60,000 nt of DNA from Takakia lepidozioides (Eukaryota; Streptophyta; Takakiopsida; Takakiales; Takakiaceae), in the NCBI GenBank assembly GCA_030704615.1, contig CM060733.1, positions 59,584,001 to 59,644,000 on the forward strand. The letters run 5' to 3'. How positions within the stretch are numbered: the first letter of the stretch is position 1; each line of letters begins with the position of its first letter. Shown in pieces: positions 44,697-56,551 of this stretch. The notes under the pieces were generated by a model. That model saw only the letters and a list, made by a program, of their open reading frames with translations, searched no databases and was not told where the DNA came from. A program made the translations under genes and the position numbers.

Positions 44697-45388
44697 TGTC
44701 GTGGCCCTTTGCCTTGAGGGCAGGGGGTCGGGACACATGAGGGGCTGCCCCTGTGGTGGGGGCAGCGGCAGCGATAGGTATGGGGGGCTGAAGCACCCTT
44801 GAGTGCCCAAGGCACTCAAGGAGGCGGAGGCGCTCACTAGGTGGAGCCCCGCACACCGGGTTGCGGTGGGGGTGGCTCCACAAGGGGTGGTGGTAGCTTA
44901 GCGGGACTTAGTGGGGGTGACATAGGACTCACCATGGGGGCGGAGACCTCGTGGTGGGAGTCGTGGGGGAGTCTTGGGACTCAGCACGGTCCATAGGGAC
45001 CGTGGTGAGTGGGGCCAAGACTCACCGCGACTCCTCACCGGGAGTCGAGGGTTTTCGTGGTGGTTCGCCATAAAATGGCATGGCTGGTTGTGAAACCCCC
45101 GCGGACAGCTACAGAGGTATATATAGGGAGTAGTAACCCCGAGAACGGTGCAAGCCCGTTGGTGACCAAAAACTAGTGGATAAGCGAGAGCGAGCCGGAA
45201 AGCGACCAAAGAGTGGGGAGCTGTTCCGGACTGCCAACTACCAAAGGGAATTCCCGCTGGTTCCAAATCGGTGGAGGGTTCTTGGGAGAACAAAAGGGGA
45301 CCGTTATGCCCCGGTGAGCAGCCGAAGCTCCAAGTTGGCCCAGCGGCCAGGTTGGGAGTCAGGCGCGCGCATCAAAGCGAGTAACCTG

Positions 45389-46153
45389 GCTCCTGGAGCT
45401 AGAGCAGTACTTCCGGGCGGCCAAGTTGAGTGACGAGGATCGGGTGGAAGTGGCTCCCACCTATTTGAGAGGCTATGCTCAACAATGGTGGCAGAAACGC
45501 CTTCACGACCGAGGTCCAAGCCCGGAAACCTTGAACTGGAGTGGGTTCAAGGAATTGATGAAGAGACAGTTTGTGCCCCTCAACGCGTCCTGGCTTGCCC
45601 GGGACAAGATGAGGAATTTGAAGCAAAAGATGACATTCGGGGGTATGTCCAGGCTTTCAATGTACTGTTGCTCGAAGTCGCGGACATGGCAGAGAACAAA
45701 AATGGTCTTCAACTTTGTGGCGGGACTGGCCCCATGGGCAAGGCGGAAGTTGGAGGAGAAGCCACCCAAGACTTTGAACGAGGCAATTGAGAGGGCTGAA
45801 TGTTTCTCGGATGTCCCTAGGGATGAGAGACAAGGCCGTACGAAGCTGAACCACAAGAAGACCCGGCGGAAAGGTGACTCCTTCCGACCGGAAAAGAAGT
45901 GGGATAGGCCACGCGGCGACAATGGCACGTGAAAATCGAAGGGAGTCACTTATTGCGTCCGCCACCTATGCTGTTGGATCTTGAAAATGAACCTGAGTAC
46001 GAGGTGGAGGCAATACTTAAGTCGAGGAGGTTCAAGAACCGAGAAACGGAGTATCTCGTCAAATGGAAGGGCTATCATCATGTGGAGGCATCTTGGGTGC
46101 GTGCCTCAGAAATGGGAAACGCATCCGAGGCGGTTGCAGCTTTCGAAGGGTGA
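45389..46153 (+). pseudogene. gag fragment joined to chromodomain (E4)
   Basis: 45,389-45,930 encodes the central gag domain (LELEQYFRAAKLSDEDRVEV, YAQQWWQKRLHDRGPSPETL, FKELMKRQFVPLNASWLARD), with a frameshift near 45,640. It ends in RPRGDNGT and a TGA. From 45,929 an overlapping frame encodes a chromodomain (YEVEAILKSRRFKNRETEYL, VKWKGYHHVEASWVRASEM) with the usual aromatic positions Tyr, Trp and Trp. Chromodomains at the integrase C-terminus define chromoviruses and bind methylated histone H3. The whole pol centre has been lost between the two, so no enzyme is made. Confidence 0.85.
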
Positions 46154-47090
46154 CCTCAAAAGCGGAAGAAGCGTTGATGGGGACATCAACCTTGGAGCGT
46201 GGGGAGGAAATGCATGCTGAGCTCGGCTTAGCTAGCTTAGGAATCCGATTGCAAAAACTTGTATTGTACAAAACGTGCTATAAATGAAATGGATTCCAAA
46301 TGTTGTGCGTCCTATTTTGTTTGGAATGGTGATGCATGGTATAGTTGGCTAGTGTGTAGAATGCATGCTAGCTTATAAAAGTGGGAGAGGTAAATTGGGT
46401 TAATCGTGTGTTTGCGTAGTGCCGAAATCGGGTGACCCCCATCCGAGGGGCAAGGAAACTTGCGCCTTCTTTGGGAGTTCACGTGCTAGTGCGCACCTGG
46501 CGCGTGCGCGTATTATAACTGCGCTACCGAGGGGGTTGCCTTGTAGTGCGGGCTAACGCGGAAGCCACGTGCTTCCGTTCACGTACTATAATTGTGTAGC
46601 CTCGGGACGAAGTCCTAGTGCGATTTCGGGTGTTCCCGTACCGTAGGCCAGCATTCCAAGGCGGACCCAATTGTAGTGATTGGGGCGCACGGTTGGTTCA
46701 AGGTTATCCTCCTAGTCAAAGAGGGTTCCAGGTGAACCCTTGCTCAAGGTGATGCCAAAAGCGGCATCATAAGCGGTCGCAAGCAATGTTGTTGCAGTAA
46801 GGCGATTCGATCCTCGGGGAGGATCGTTCCTTGGCCTTGAAGTAGGCCAAGAAGAGTGCACTGGGAGGAGCTGGAGAGGCTCCACCCTTGGCCGGGACTT
46901 GGAGGAAGTCGGCCGAACTAGCTAGTGGAGAGTAGAGTCAAGTGTGGGGTTTGGTTCTTTGTCATGGGACGCCATGGTGCGGAAACAAACTCCTTGATGT
47001 GGGACGCCACAACTTGGATGTTCGTTTCTACAAAATGGACAAGTCGATGAGGACATCCACTCCCTGTTGGTAGGGGTGTGTGTCGCGTAC
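46154..47090 (+). other. E4 3' untranslated region
   Basis: No open frame of note. This is GC-rich unique sequence following the chromodomain stop, presumably the 3' UTR typical of this element family. The junction with E2 is near 47,085-47,092 (GTGTCGCGTAC then CACACGTCCGG, which matches E1 from about 5,398). Confidence 0.55.
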
Positions 47091-48147
47091 CACACGTCCG
47101 GATCGTCAAGGTTAAGGACTTGAGCAGTGTCCCTACGAATGGCTGCAGGCAAATCCGGCTCTCGGCCAAAGAGAAGGAAATATGGTGAGAAGGAGGCAAG
47201 TGATGCTTGTTTGTTGAACCTGTAGCCCATGGCTAACCAAAGAACCTAAAGATCCCAATCTCCTAGGTGTCCCTTCTGCAAGCCATACTTGCGCAAACCC
47301 CTCTTCACCGTCTAAACAACTCTCTCTGCTAAGCCATCGGCCTCAGGATGATCCCGAGAAGTGGTGCGGTGGTCTATCAAAGCTTTATCACACAAAGCCT
47401 GAAACTCCCCCAAGAACTCTCTCCCTTGGTCCATGAGTACCTCAGCTAGAGCACCAAATCGGCTAAGCACACGATCCAAGAATGCATACGCAGCCCCTCA
47501 CTAGCCTTGTCAGGCAATGGAACCAACTCAATCCACTTGGAGAAGTGCTCCACCATCACCAACACATATCTGTGGTGGCGCATAGTCAGTGGCAACGGTC
47601 CTGCAAGTCAAGACTCCACCTGTAGCCCAATCCCATGATTGGTAAAGGATGCAACTGTGGTGTAGGGGTGTTGAATGAAGCACGCACCCTGTCACACACC
47701 ATGCACCTAGCCACGAACTGTTGCACCTCTGTATGCATACCACGCCACCAATACTGCCATTGCAGTAAACTGTGAGTGCGTCGCACTCCAAAATGCCCCA
47801 ACTCCTCATATGCATGCCGCACTAACCGTGCACGCTGTGTGGGGTGAGGCACAATCCTCACCCGACCATCCTCCCACACTCGAAGTAGGTGTATCCCCTC
47901 CCACTTGAACCTCTTGGCTCGTTGCAGGATCCGATTCCTCTCCCTGGCAATCACAGTGGCTGCCGTGTCTCCCGTGCGGGTAGTCCAACACAGCCGAATC
48001 CTCATGTATATCTCTGGCACCACCTGGCTCATCACTAGCCTCAGGGTCCTCAGACACTCCATCTACAATCATCCCTGTTGTAGGTCCAACCTGACCTCCC
48101 GATGCCAAGATACACAAAAATGCAGATGCGTGCCATCCCGACACCAT
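47091..48147 (-). pseudogene. integrase (E2)
   Basis: Integrase of E2 in many short frames. The zinc-binding part reads RLVRHAYEELGHFGVRRTHSLLQWQYWWRG and CMVCDRVRASFN (about 47,680-47,860). The core is broken from 47,600 to 47,260, with stops in the DDE region. A last open part at 46,922-47,230 reads YRFNKQASLASFSPYFLLFGREPDLP before running into E4. Confidence 0.8.
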
Positions 48148-48168
48148 CTCCTCGTCCGTCTCACCATG

Positions 48169-48640
48169 CTACCGAGCTCCAGTGTCATCCTGCTGGCTCA
48201 TGCATGGATTGCGACTCAATCCATCCGCATCCCGATTGACCAAACCCGGTCGATGCACAACCTGAAAGTCATATTCCTGGAGTATGAGTGCCCACCGTGC
48301 AAGCTTCCCCGTAAGCTTGTCTGACTCCATCAACCACTTGAGTGGCTGGTGATCCGTGACAAGGGTGTGAAAATATTGCCGTATAGATAGCACCTGAAGT
48401 GTGCCACGGCCCACACTGCAGCTAAGCACTCTCCCTCATATGAGCTGTACTTAGCCTCTGCAGCGTTGTTCAAGCGGCTAGCATAAGCCACTACGAACTC
48501 TCTTCCCTCATCATCCACCTATGTGAGCACCGCTCCAAGCCCCAGCAAGCTCCAATCCTTATGCAGCTGAAAGGGACGCCCGCTGATAGGTCGTCTCAAG
48601 ATAGGCGCCGAGGTCAACCTCGCCTTGAGCTCTTGAAAAG
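48169..48640 (-). pseudogene. RNase H (E2)
   Basis: The same RNase H as in E1: YEGECLAAVWAVAHFRCYLYG (48,330-48,518) and LVTDHQPLKWLMESDKLTGK ... RPGLVNRDADGLSR (48,169-48,429), in two frames. The first Asp region near 48,550 is damaged. Confidence 0.83.
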
Positions 48641-48671
48641 CTCGTTCCTGCTCATCTTCCCACTGCCACTT

Positions 48672-49580
48672 CTAGTCTACCTTGGTCAGCTTGGTTAGAG
48701 CCTTTGCAATGGTATTAAATCCCTTGACAAACCGTCTATAATAGTTTGCCAACCCCATGAAAGCTCGAACTCGGCTCACATCCGTGGGGCGTGGAATTTG
48801 TGCAATGGCCTCTACCTTAGTCTGCTGTACCCCCAATCCTCCAGGATATATCATGTGACCCAGATACTCAATCTGGTTGTGGAAAAAACTTGCACTTCCC
48901 CGGATGCAACTTCAATCCATGCGCTCTCAAGCGCTGCAATACCACCTGAAGGTGTCTCTCATGCTCCTCCATCGTAACACTAAAGATGATGATGTCATCT
49001 ATGTAGCACCGAGCAAAGTCCACCCCTGCTAGAATCCTATCCATGACTCTCTGAAACTCTGCAGGAGCGTTCTTAAGCCGAAATGGTAAGAACCACCACT
49101 GATATAGGCAATCCTTGCCGTGCTCATTGATCCCCCAGAATGTCGTCTTCTGCTTGTCCGCCTCCTTGATTGGCAAACTGGTGATATCCGGATCGTAAAT
49201 CCAAAGTGCTAAAGACCTTAGCATGCCCGATGGCATCAAAGATCTCATCTGGTGTTTGGCATGGCATACTTATCGGACTTGGTCTGACGATTTACAGGCC
49301 GGTAATCACCGCACATACGTCTCTCCGTCCAATTGCCATAAACATCCTTCTTGGCTAGCATCACTGTGGCTGAAGCATATTCTCCACCAGAGAGCTCCAC
49401 CAAACCTGCCTCCCAGAGATCTTGAGTCCTCATCTGAATCAAAGACCTCTCCATGTCACTGTATCTATAGGGTCTCCGAAAGATTGGCGTGTCAGTGGCC
49501 AACTCAATACGGATCTCTTGACCCTTCAGTGCTTCCAAGTCCTTCAAACTGAAGGCAAAGCAATTCCTGTAAGCCCTCAA
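48672..49580 (-). pseudogene. reverse transcriptase (E2)
   Basis: Motifs as in E1 but in three frames. N-terminal part at 49,245-49,580 (MRAYRNCFAFSLKDLEALKG, TERRMCGDYRPVNRQTKSDK). Palm at 48,868-49,248 with FLPFRLKNAPAEFQRVMD and the active site CYIDDIIIF. Thumb at 48,672-48,854 (FMGLANYYRRFVKGFNTIAK). The catalytic LDLRSGYHQ segment is interrupted near 49,200. Confidence 0.88.
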
Positions 49581-49979
49581 GAACCGCCGTATACGTCGTC
49601 TCTCTCCTCCGGTGACAATGGGTCCAATGTCAGGCTCCCAATTGTCCTCCGTAACTGCAACCTTAAGTCCAGTGGGCTTAGAGGTAGAGGACGCGTCCAG
49701 TGGTTGCTATGTTGCAACCTCTTGAGCAGTACTCCCTACCTGCTCAGTCAGTGATAAGGCCTCATCCTGCCCCATCATCTCATCCTCAAGGACTTCCTCT
49801 ACCTGAGAAAAATCCCCAACCTCATCTTTCATCGCCACCTTGGCTGCCAACTCTCTCTGAACCTCGAGCACCTCCCACGTGTGCCATGGATGTCTGCACC
49901 CCATGGTCCTCACATGCTCGCCCCTACTCACTGCCTGTACCATCTCGGTAGGCAGAGAGACCATCGAGGGAAATGTACT

Positions 49980-51080
49980 CCGTACTCTGCATTGCTCAGC
50001 CATAGCCAAGCTGATAATCCAGGTCAAGCAATTGAGATCCATTGCTTGCCCCAACACTCGACGACGTGTGCCTCAGAAAGAGAGACGACATCGCCGTGGT
50101 ACCAGTGGTAAAACCCATTGCCCGCTCACGCTCGTCAGCATTAGGCTCTACTAACTGCTACAACTGAGCATCCCACAGGAGGCCAGGTCCACTATCCCGG
50201 AAAGCATGCAATCTTGGGCAGCTGAGCAGTGTAGGTAATGTTGCTCGTGGTTGACCCACCTTGTTGACCACTGCCAAAGGCGAATGGTCATCGTGTCTCA
50301 CACGCTGAGAATGCCTCCATGTGTCCAGAATGTTATCCACTGTGAGATGTGCTGGCCGCTGCACCCAATCAAATGCACGCTTGAGCATGCGGGTGGCCAT
50401 CAAGTTAGTCACCATAGCCATGGACGATGAGCCCGTGACCCCATTGTAGCTGCATCTAGCAAGACTACTGACCCAAGCCACGACCGGACTTGATGCACAC
50501 TGGCCATCACCTGGCCCGAGAATCGCCCATCAGTGGCACATTCTCCAAGATAAGATATGTATGCGGAGAGAGAAGCTTGATGAAGCTGCAAGTGGCGCAA
50601 AACCCGCACCATCTCCCAAAACAGATCCCGACCTCGAGTCTCGCAATCCATTGCCATGCCCGGCTGATGAATGCCCTTGGCAGGGCCAACCTGCCACTAC
50701 CAGATCAATGGAGCCAACCCGCTCCAAATCCTGCGCCCCCAACAACGAAATGTCTGCTGGCAAGGCCTGCTGATATCCACGAATTGCAGACACCGACAAC
50801 AACTCAGGGTACGCTGCACCAACTGAGCAACATGGCGAAGTGAAACGCGTCGTGCAGTCTCATCCCTCTCCACATACAGGTAACGCCGAACTCGTACACC
50901 TGCCTGTAACACAGCAGCCAATCCGGTGCTGATCCCGCCAAACAAGTCCAGAAGACAAATGCCTTCATCCGGATACTGCCACACAATAGGTGTGGTGTCC
51001 AATGGAGACAACTGAGGTGGTCCTGTGCAATCCCCACTCTCCTCCTCTCCTGACGGTACAAAAGCCTCCACCCAGGCTTG
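49980..51080 (-). pseudogene. C5 cytosine DNA methyltransferase domain (E2)
   Basis: Second copy of the methyltransferase module. Motif I and motif II lie in one unbroken frame here (EGICLLDLFGGISTGLAAVL then RRYLYVERDETARRV, 50,830-51,080), which E1 lacks. Motif IV with the catalytic PCQGHSS is at about 50,680. LENVPLMGDSRARVM is at about 50,520-50,560, motif VIII is damaged near 50,410 (GSRAHRPWLW), and motif X (LGQAMDLNCLTW) is at about 50,030. Frameshifts after motif II and around motif VI disable this copy. Taking both copies together, all motifs are present, which shows the ancestral element coded for a complete enzyme. Confidence 0.86.
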
Positions 51081-51099
51081 TTGCACCCGTCGATCAGCA

Positions 51100-51915
51100 T
51101 CCCGCTGCAAATCCTTGCTCGTGCCCCACAATGGAGTCTGAGCAACCATGGTAGGCAACTCCGCCATACATACATGTCATCCTGCTCTCCCCGGAGGTGG
51201 TACATCCTCTGAATGAGCGTTGCCCTCAAGCAACTCTCTAGGCCAACTCACTGCCGCTGTGAATGCTGCTAGTGTCGGCATCTTGCCTCGCTGGGCAACC
51301 GCAACTCCTCCTATGAACGTCACAGGGAGCTGCACACGCCGGCCCTCCCCTGACTGCCATGCAGGCCTATAGGAAGCTGACTCCTCCAAAAATCCAGGGT
51401 GAAGCCCATGGGGTACAACACTGCCCCACCAACCAGGACATCGTATGAGACCGCGTCTGTCACAATGGCCTTGGCTCGCATCACTGAGCCATCTGTAGGG
51501 TGATCCGGCCGTAGTCTGATAGCCAACTCACGCCGTGTCATGCCCCGAGCCTGCTCCGATCCTCCCAGAGACGTCTGTATCTGGAAAGACAAGGCTCCAT
51601 ATCCGCCTCCGTGAGGCCCAAGCCTGCAATAGCAGCTCTGCCCAGCATCAATGGCTGAGCTCCCGAGTCCAACAAGACCCGCAGTGGCCGGTACCTCTTG
51701 CCTGCCGGTCCACTCAAACAGAAAATGCCATCCTGGTTGTCTAACATGACAACTCCAGGTGTCACCATGGCGCGCTCAATGGCTGGCCTAGCTGGCAGCT
51801 CCATCAACCTGGCAGCTGCAGCTTGCCATGGCGCCGCCGTGGCAGTCTTGACCCTCAAATCCGAGGATCCCTCCGGCACTACACCTCCCACTATCTCCGC
51901 TCCTCCCACTCTCAC
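51100..51915 (-). pseudogene. aspartic protease and linker (E2)
   Basis: The protease core is intact here: VVMLDNQDGIFCLSGPAGKR, then RPLRVLLDSGAQPLMLGRAA with the active-site DSGA (about 51,655-51,690), followed by GLGLTEADMEPC. The rest (RLRPDHPTDGSVMRAKAIVT, 51,320-51,540; VQLPVTFIGGVAVAQRGKMP, about 51,300; TSKDLQRDADRRVQQAWVEA, about 51,090) runs to the methyltransferase with frameshifts. Confidence 0.82.
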
Positions 51916-53866
51916 AGAGTGTAGCTGCCAGCCTGAACACCTCAGCTGGTCTTACCCCCGGCGTCGCAATCATGGTAGCCGAGAACAATGGAGCCTGGCA
52001 CACAGATGTGGCCGCTCCTAGCAGCACACTAGCTGCCGTAGCCTTGGCAACACTAGGTAGTGGTGCTACCCGTGTAGCTCTCCCCAATGGCATAGTAACC
52101 TCCGCCTCGGTAACAGTCGGGCGAGAACTAGGTGCCATGGATGGCGTCGACACTGTCTCCGCCAATGTGAATGACTGAGGAAGCCTAGCCTGACGGCTTG
52201 CCTCCCCACGCTGTGGATCCAACTCACCTCTGCACCTCGTGGCTCAGGAACTCGTGCTGCTCCTCGAGTCACGGCTGCAGCAGACTCCACCTGCACTAGT
52301 GGTAGTGCTGCTCCACACATGAATCCCATGCCTCCCATATCTCCTCCCTCAGGAGCAGGAGGTGGACCATCCGGCCTTAGAGCCGGTACCACCTGAGCTG
52401 TAGCCATGGCAGCGAGCCTCTGCTCTAGCTGCTGAAGCCGGTTGGCCATGCCTTGGTCAACACCCTGACCTCCGCGTCCTTGGCCATGTTGAGCTTGCCC
52501 TTGGCCTGCACCTCGTGGCTGGCCACCTCGTCCTCTCTGGGCTGCTCCACCTCGCCCCCGGCCACCATTGTTCCCTTGGAACTGGCCTGGGCGCAACTCA
52601 GGATGCAAACCATAACACTGGGCCTCTCCATGCCCGTGCTTGCCACAATGCCCACACTGCAACTGTGCAGGCTGTGCATGTGCCGGCCCTTTGCCTCCCT
52701 CTGGGCAATCCTTCTTGACATGGGGTCCCCACATGTCCAGCACACCACATCCGCCCGTTGTTGGCCAGCAAATGAAGGGAGAGACCCCTGCATCTGAGGT
52801 CCTCTCTGCCCTTCCCTGAGCTTCACCTGAGCCCCCTTGTTGCCTTGAGCACGTTGAGGTAGTGGTTGGCTAGGAGCACCACTACCCCGTGGTGTCTCCT
52901 TAGCAAATCCCACCATGACCACTCGTTCCTCCACCATGTTGAGCTCTATCCGCTCTGCCAGCAAAAACACATTTGCTAAGGTGGGTTGGGCCGCTTGTAG
53001 GAGAGTTGCATCCCGCACCCTTCTCCTCAGCTCCTTGTCCAATATCCCATACCAGAATTGGACTGCCTGAGCTTCCGTAACCCCTTGGGTTACATTTATC
53101 AAGCGCCTCATGCGAGTGAAAGCCTCCCTCAAGCTCTCGTCGGCTTCCGTTGGAACTCTTGCAAGCTCCGCAACTTCTCTGTCCTCACCCCTTGGTAGTT
53201 CCCTCTCAACTCTTCGAAGAACTCCACAACAGGGTTGAAGGCAGGCACGGGTGCTAGTGCTGGTGCGGTAGTGGCTTGGGTGGACGTCGTAGCTACTGTA
53301 CCACCAGTCCCACTAGTCCACTGCTGCTTGCTGAAGCTGCCGGTGCAGCGGCAGGTGTAGCCACTGCCCTCGTGGCTCTAGTGCCCCTAGTGATGGAGAC
53401 ATAGTCGGGTGACCAGTACATCCTCCACTCCTCGATCTCAACCTCATGCCCCCGCCTGAACTCATGGTAATCATCCATAGGCGGCCCCTCAAGGTGCTGA
53501 AACAGCCCTTCCATGCCATGAAAGGCGTAAATAGTTGTGGATTGCGCATTTGCTGCAAATCACACCAACTATCAAACTCTTGGATAAAATCATCCAACTC
53601 GATGGTGCCCCACCCCAGAGTACCTTCGTGGCCCTTGGTAGCTCCATACATCTCCTCCATTGTGTCCCACAACAATGGCAAAGAAACAACTTGCACCGCC
53701 GGTATGAGTCCTCCTGATTCACAATCCGAATCAGAACCTTCCGTAGAAGACACAGGAGGTGAAGGTGGCCTAAACCGCACACCTCGTCTCGTGTACCCAC
53801 TAGTATCGCTAGTGCTCGAACCGGCACTGTCCCAGCAACTAGTGGCACCTCCGTGTTGACACTCAA
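51916..53866 (-). pseudogene. gag (E2)
   Basis: Gag of E2 from Met 53,864-53,866 (MSVNTEVPLVAG) with the same core and nucleocapsid as E1. The stretch at 52,425-53,132 is open through FTRMRRLINVTQGVTEAQAV, AERIELNMVEERVVMVGFAK and the first knuckle region. The second knuckle CGHCGKHGHGEAQC and the RG-rich stretch are open at 52,066-52,743. There are frameshifts at about 53,820, 53,610, 53,320, 53,130 and 52,230. There is no duplication and no MULE insertion, so it gives the empty target site for MULE1. Confidence 0.87.
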
Positions 53867-56551
53867 CCGGTCATGAACATGTCCCTAACCCCCTCCACAA
53901 GGTAACCGGGTAGAAACCTGTTGCGGCTTATGGTTTGGAAATACTAAGTTCCTAACATAGCCTACACCTGTACCTGCATCCACCGCAAGCACTCCTATGG
54001 TTGGCTGGTCATCACCTCCAACCCCCACAGGAGAAACATAATGATGGTCTGGCTGGTCATCACCCCAGCCTCACCATCGACAGCATGCTCTAGGACTGGC
54101 CGGTGATCAAATCCGGACCAATCACCTATAAAAACAAGCGCCCACACAAAACTAGCATGGCGCACAGTCAAGCATGCAGGTATGGAGGGGATCCAAACAC
54201 AAGAAATCAGAACGACAACTCCCCCACACCAAAAACAACTCCACGGTGTTGCTCTGCAAGGACACCCCAGCCCAAACCCGGACTGACTCTTGCCTCCACC
54301 TACGGAAAGGTCTTGGCCTAATGAGAGGGTGGAAAACTACGAGGAAGAGAAGCTAAAGCAATGCCTAACCCCAGCATGCCCTCATCCCAACACTCTTCCT
54401 CTCCTCTCTTCCTCACTTGCATGACCATGGGAATATCATGAAGATACTCCTCAAACCGCCCTCCACGAGCTTCAAAATTCGGCCTTCAAGACCACATGCC
54501 AGTCCTTAGGCAGTCCACCAGTGCCTCCACGAGTCAGCACAGGCCGTCCACAGGTCAACACGGGCCACCACAGACCAGCACAGGCCACACAGCTCACTGG
54601 TCACAGCCGTCACAGCCCCACACAGGCCACAGCCTCACAACCCTACACAAGTCACAGGTCACAGCCCCACATCACAGCCCCAAAGGCCACATGTCACAGC
54701 CCGTCACAACCCAAAGGCCACAGGCACAGCCTGTCACAGCCTACGTCACGTCACAGCCCCAAAGGCCACAAGCCCATCACAGCCCCACACACAGCCTCAC
54801 AGCCCGTCACAGCCCACAGGCCACAGGCACAGCCTGTCAAGCCCCTCAACAGTCACAGCCCCACAGGCCACAGGCACAGCCTGTCACCCTCACAGCCCGT
54901 CACAGCTCGCCACAGGTCACAGACAGGCCACAGGGCCCTGTCACAGCCCTCACAGCCATCACAGCCCAGGCCACTGGGCACACAGCCCCTCACAGCCCGT
55001 CACAGCCCACAGGCCACAGGGCACAGGCTGTCACAGCCCCTCACAGCCCTCACAGCCCCACAGGCCACTGGGCACAGCCTGTCACAGCCCCTCACAGCCC
55101 CTCACAGCCCCACAGGCCACTGGGCACAGCCTGACACAAGCCGTCACAGCCCGTCACAGCCCCAAGGCCACAGCACCATAGCCCCTCACAGCCCGTCACA
55201 GCCCACACATAGGCCACATGGCACAGCTTGTCATAGCCCTCACAACCCGTCACAGCTCGCCACAGCCCCACAGGCCACATGGCGCCGCCTGTCACAGCCC
55301 CTCACAGCCGTCATAGCTCGCCACAACCTGTACAGCCCGTCACAGCCCCACAGGCCATAGGGCACAGCCTGTCACAGCCCCTCACAGGCCCACAGGCTGG
55401 GCACAGCCTGTCAAGCCCTCACAACCCGTCACAGCCCCCATGCCAGGCACAGCCTGTCAAGCCCTCACAGCCCGTCACAGCCCCACAGGCCACTGGGCAC
55501 AGCCGCCACAGCCCCCAAGCCCACAGCCTGTCACAGCCCTCACAGTCGTCACAGCCCCACAGGCTACTGGGCACAGCCTGTCACAGCCCGTCACAGCCCC
55601 ACAGGCCATTGGGCACAGCCTGACACAGCCCGCCACAGCCCCACAAGCCACATGGCACAGCCTGTCACAGCCCCACAGGCCACTCATGACAGTTTAGCCA
55701 TTTCTCCAAGGGGTTTAGCCACGCCAAACTAGGGTTTGTGTCTCTTGGACTCTAGGCTTCTTTGCACCGAGCTATGGCGGCTGTGAAGAAATCAGCAAGG
55801 TATTCTTGCTCTTTCGGCTCCCACACACCACCAATAGTAGCCCTAAGCCATGAGGAAGATGGTTGCCACAAACCAAACTTCTTTCTCACTTAGACTCCCC
55901 AAACACGCCACTAAACTCAATGGCAACCAACCAAGCCTTGCTGGTTTCCAGCCCTTGTGAGCACTCATTCAAGCGTTTCCCTTGGCCATAGCATCTGTCT
56001 TAGAGCCTATTCCAGCCCCCTAAACCTGCCACTTCAAAGAGCCATGCTCTATCTAGGCTTGAGGTTGAAACCCCAACTCAGAACACGCTCTACAAGTGTC
56101 GGACTGTCACATAAGAGCATATCAGCCCCTTACCTTCTCTTCTAGTTCTCGAAAGCTTGAAACCTTCAACAAGCTGAAAGCATGCTCCATACATGCATTG
56201 CTCTCACATAAGGGAAGTCAGCCCTTCCCTTTCCCTTGCTTGCCCTCCAAGCTTGAAGATGGAAGCTTCAATGAGCTGAATACATGCTCCACACATGCAA
56301 CCTCTTCACACAAGAGGTATCAGCCCCCTATCTTGGCTCCTTAGCTCCTTGATGCTCTCTAAGACAAGACTAAGCACTCTACAACCTTTGCCAAGCTCCT
56401 GAAACCCTAAGGCTTATATTTCCAGCCACAAGACACTTCTCTTGTGGTGCAAGAGCTATTCTTCCAAGCTCTGAAACCCTAGGTGCACATTCCATGGCCT
56501 TGCCGCACCTCTTAGCTCCTGTTCCAGCCCTGCTCTTGCCATGACAAGAGC
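53867..56551 (-). other. E2 leader
   Basis: Non-coding leader matching 25,884-28,175 of E1. It carries the antisense CCAATC/CTATAAAAAC pair at about 54,118-54,136, the CACAGCCC minisatellite (54,530-55,690) and the imperfect GCATGCTCCA repeats (56,150-56,330). It stops at 56,551, where E3 begins. Confidence 0.65.
54530..55690. repeat. CACAGCCC minisatellite (E2 leader)
   Basis: The same repeat as 26,540-27,125 but about 1.16 kb, with more irregular units. Long plus-strand frames across it are products of the repeat. Confidence 0.9.

Larger units (their letters stand above)
44697..47090 (+). mobile_element. E4, internally deleted chromovirus
   Basis: A plus-strand Ty3/gypsy element of the same family as E3. 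Order: LTR from 44,697 (TGTCGTGGCCC...) to about 45,388, lacking its last about 40 bp; a gag piece (45,389-45,932); a chromodomain (45,929-46,153); then a long 3' untranslated region (46,154 to about 47,090). All of protease, RT, RNase H and most of integrase are missing, and no 3' LTR is seen. The LTR shows TATATATAGGG at about 45,118, a probable promoter. The right edge is approximate. Confidence 0.8.
43977..56551 (-). mobile_element. Ty3/gypsy element E2, second DNMT/PHD copy
   Basis: Second copy of E1 in the same orientation, starting TGTCGTGCGCATAC within MULE2. It is interrupted by E4 (44,697 to about 47,090), with loss of the equivalent of E1 5,173-5,397. It is ended at 56,551 by E3, so its right end is not in the window. 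It lacks the tandem duplication and the MULE present in E1. Modules right to left: leader with minisatellite, gag, protease, C5 methyltransferase, RT, RNase H, integrase, [E4], PHD finger. Its lesions differ from those in E1, so comparing the two shows the ancestral frame. Confidence 0.87.
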
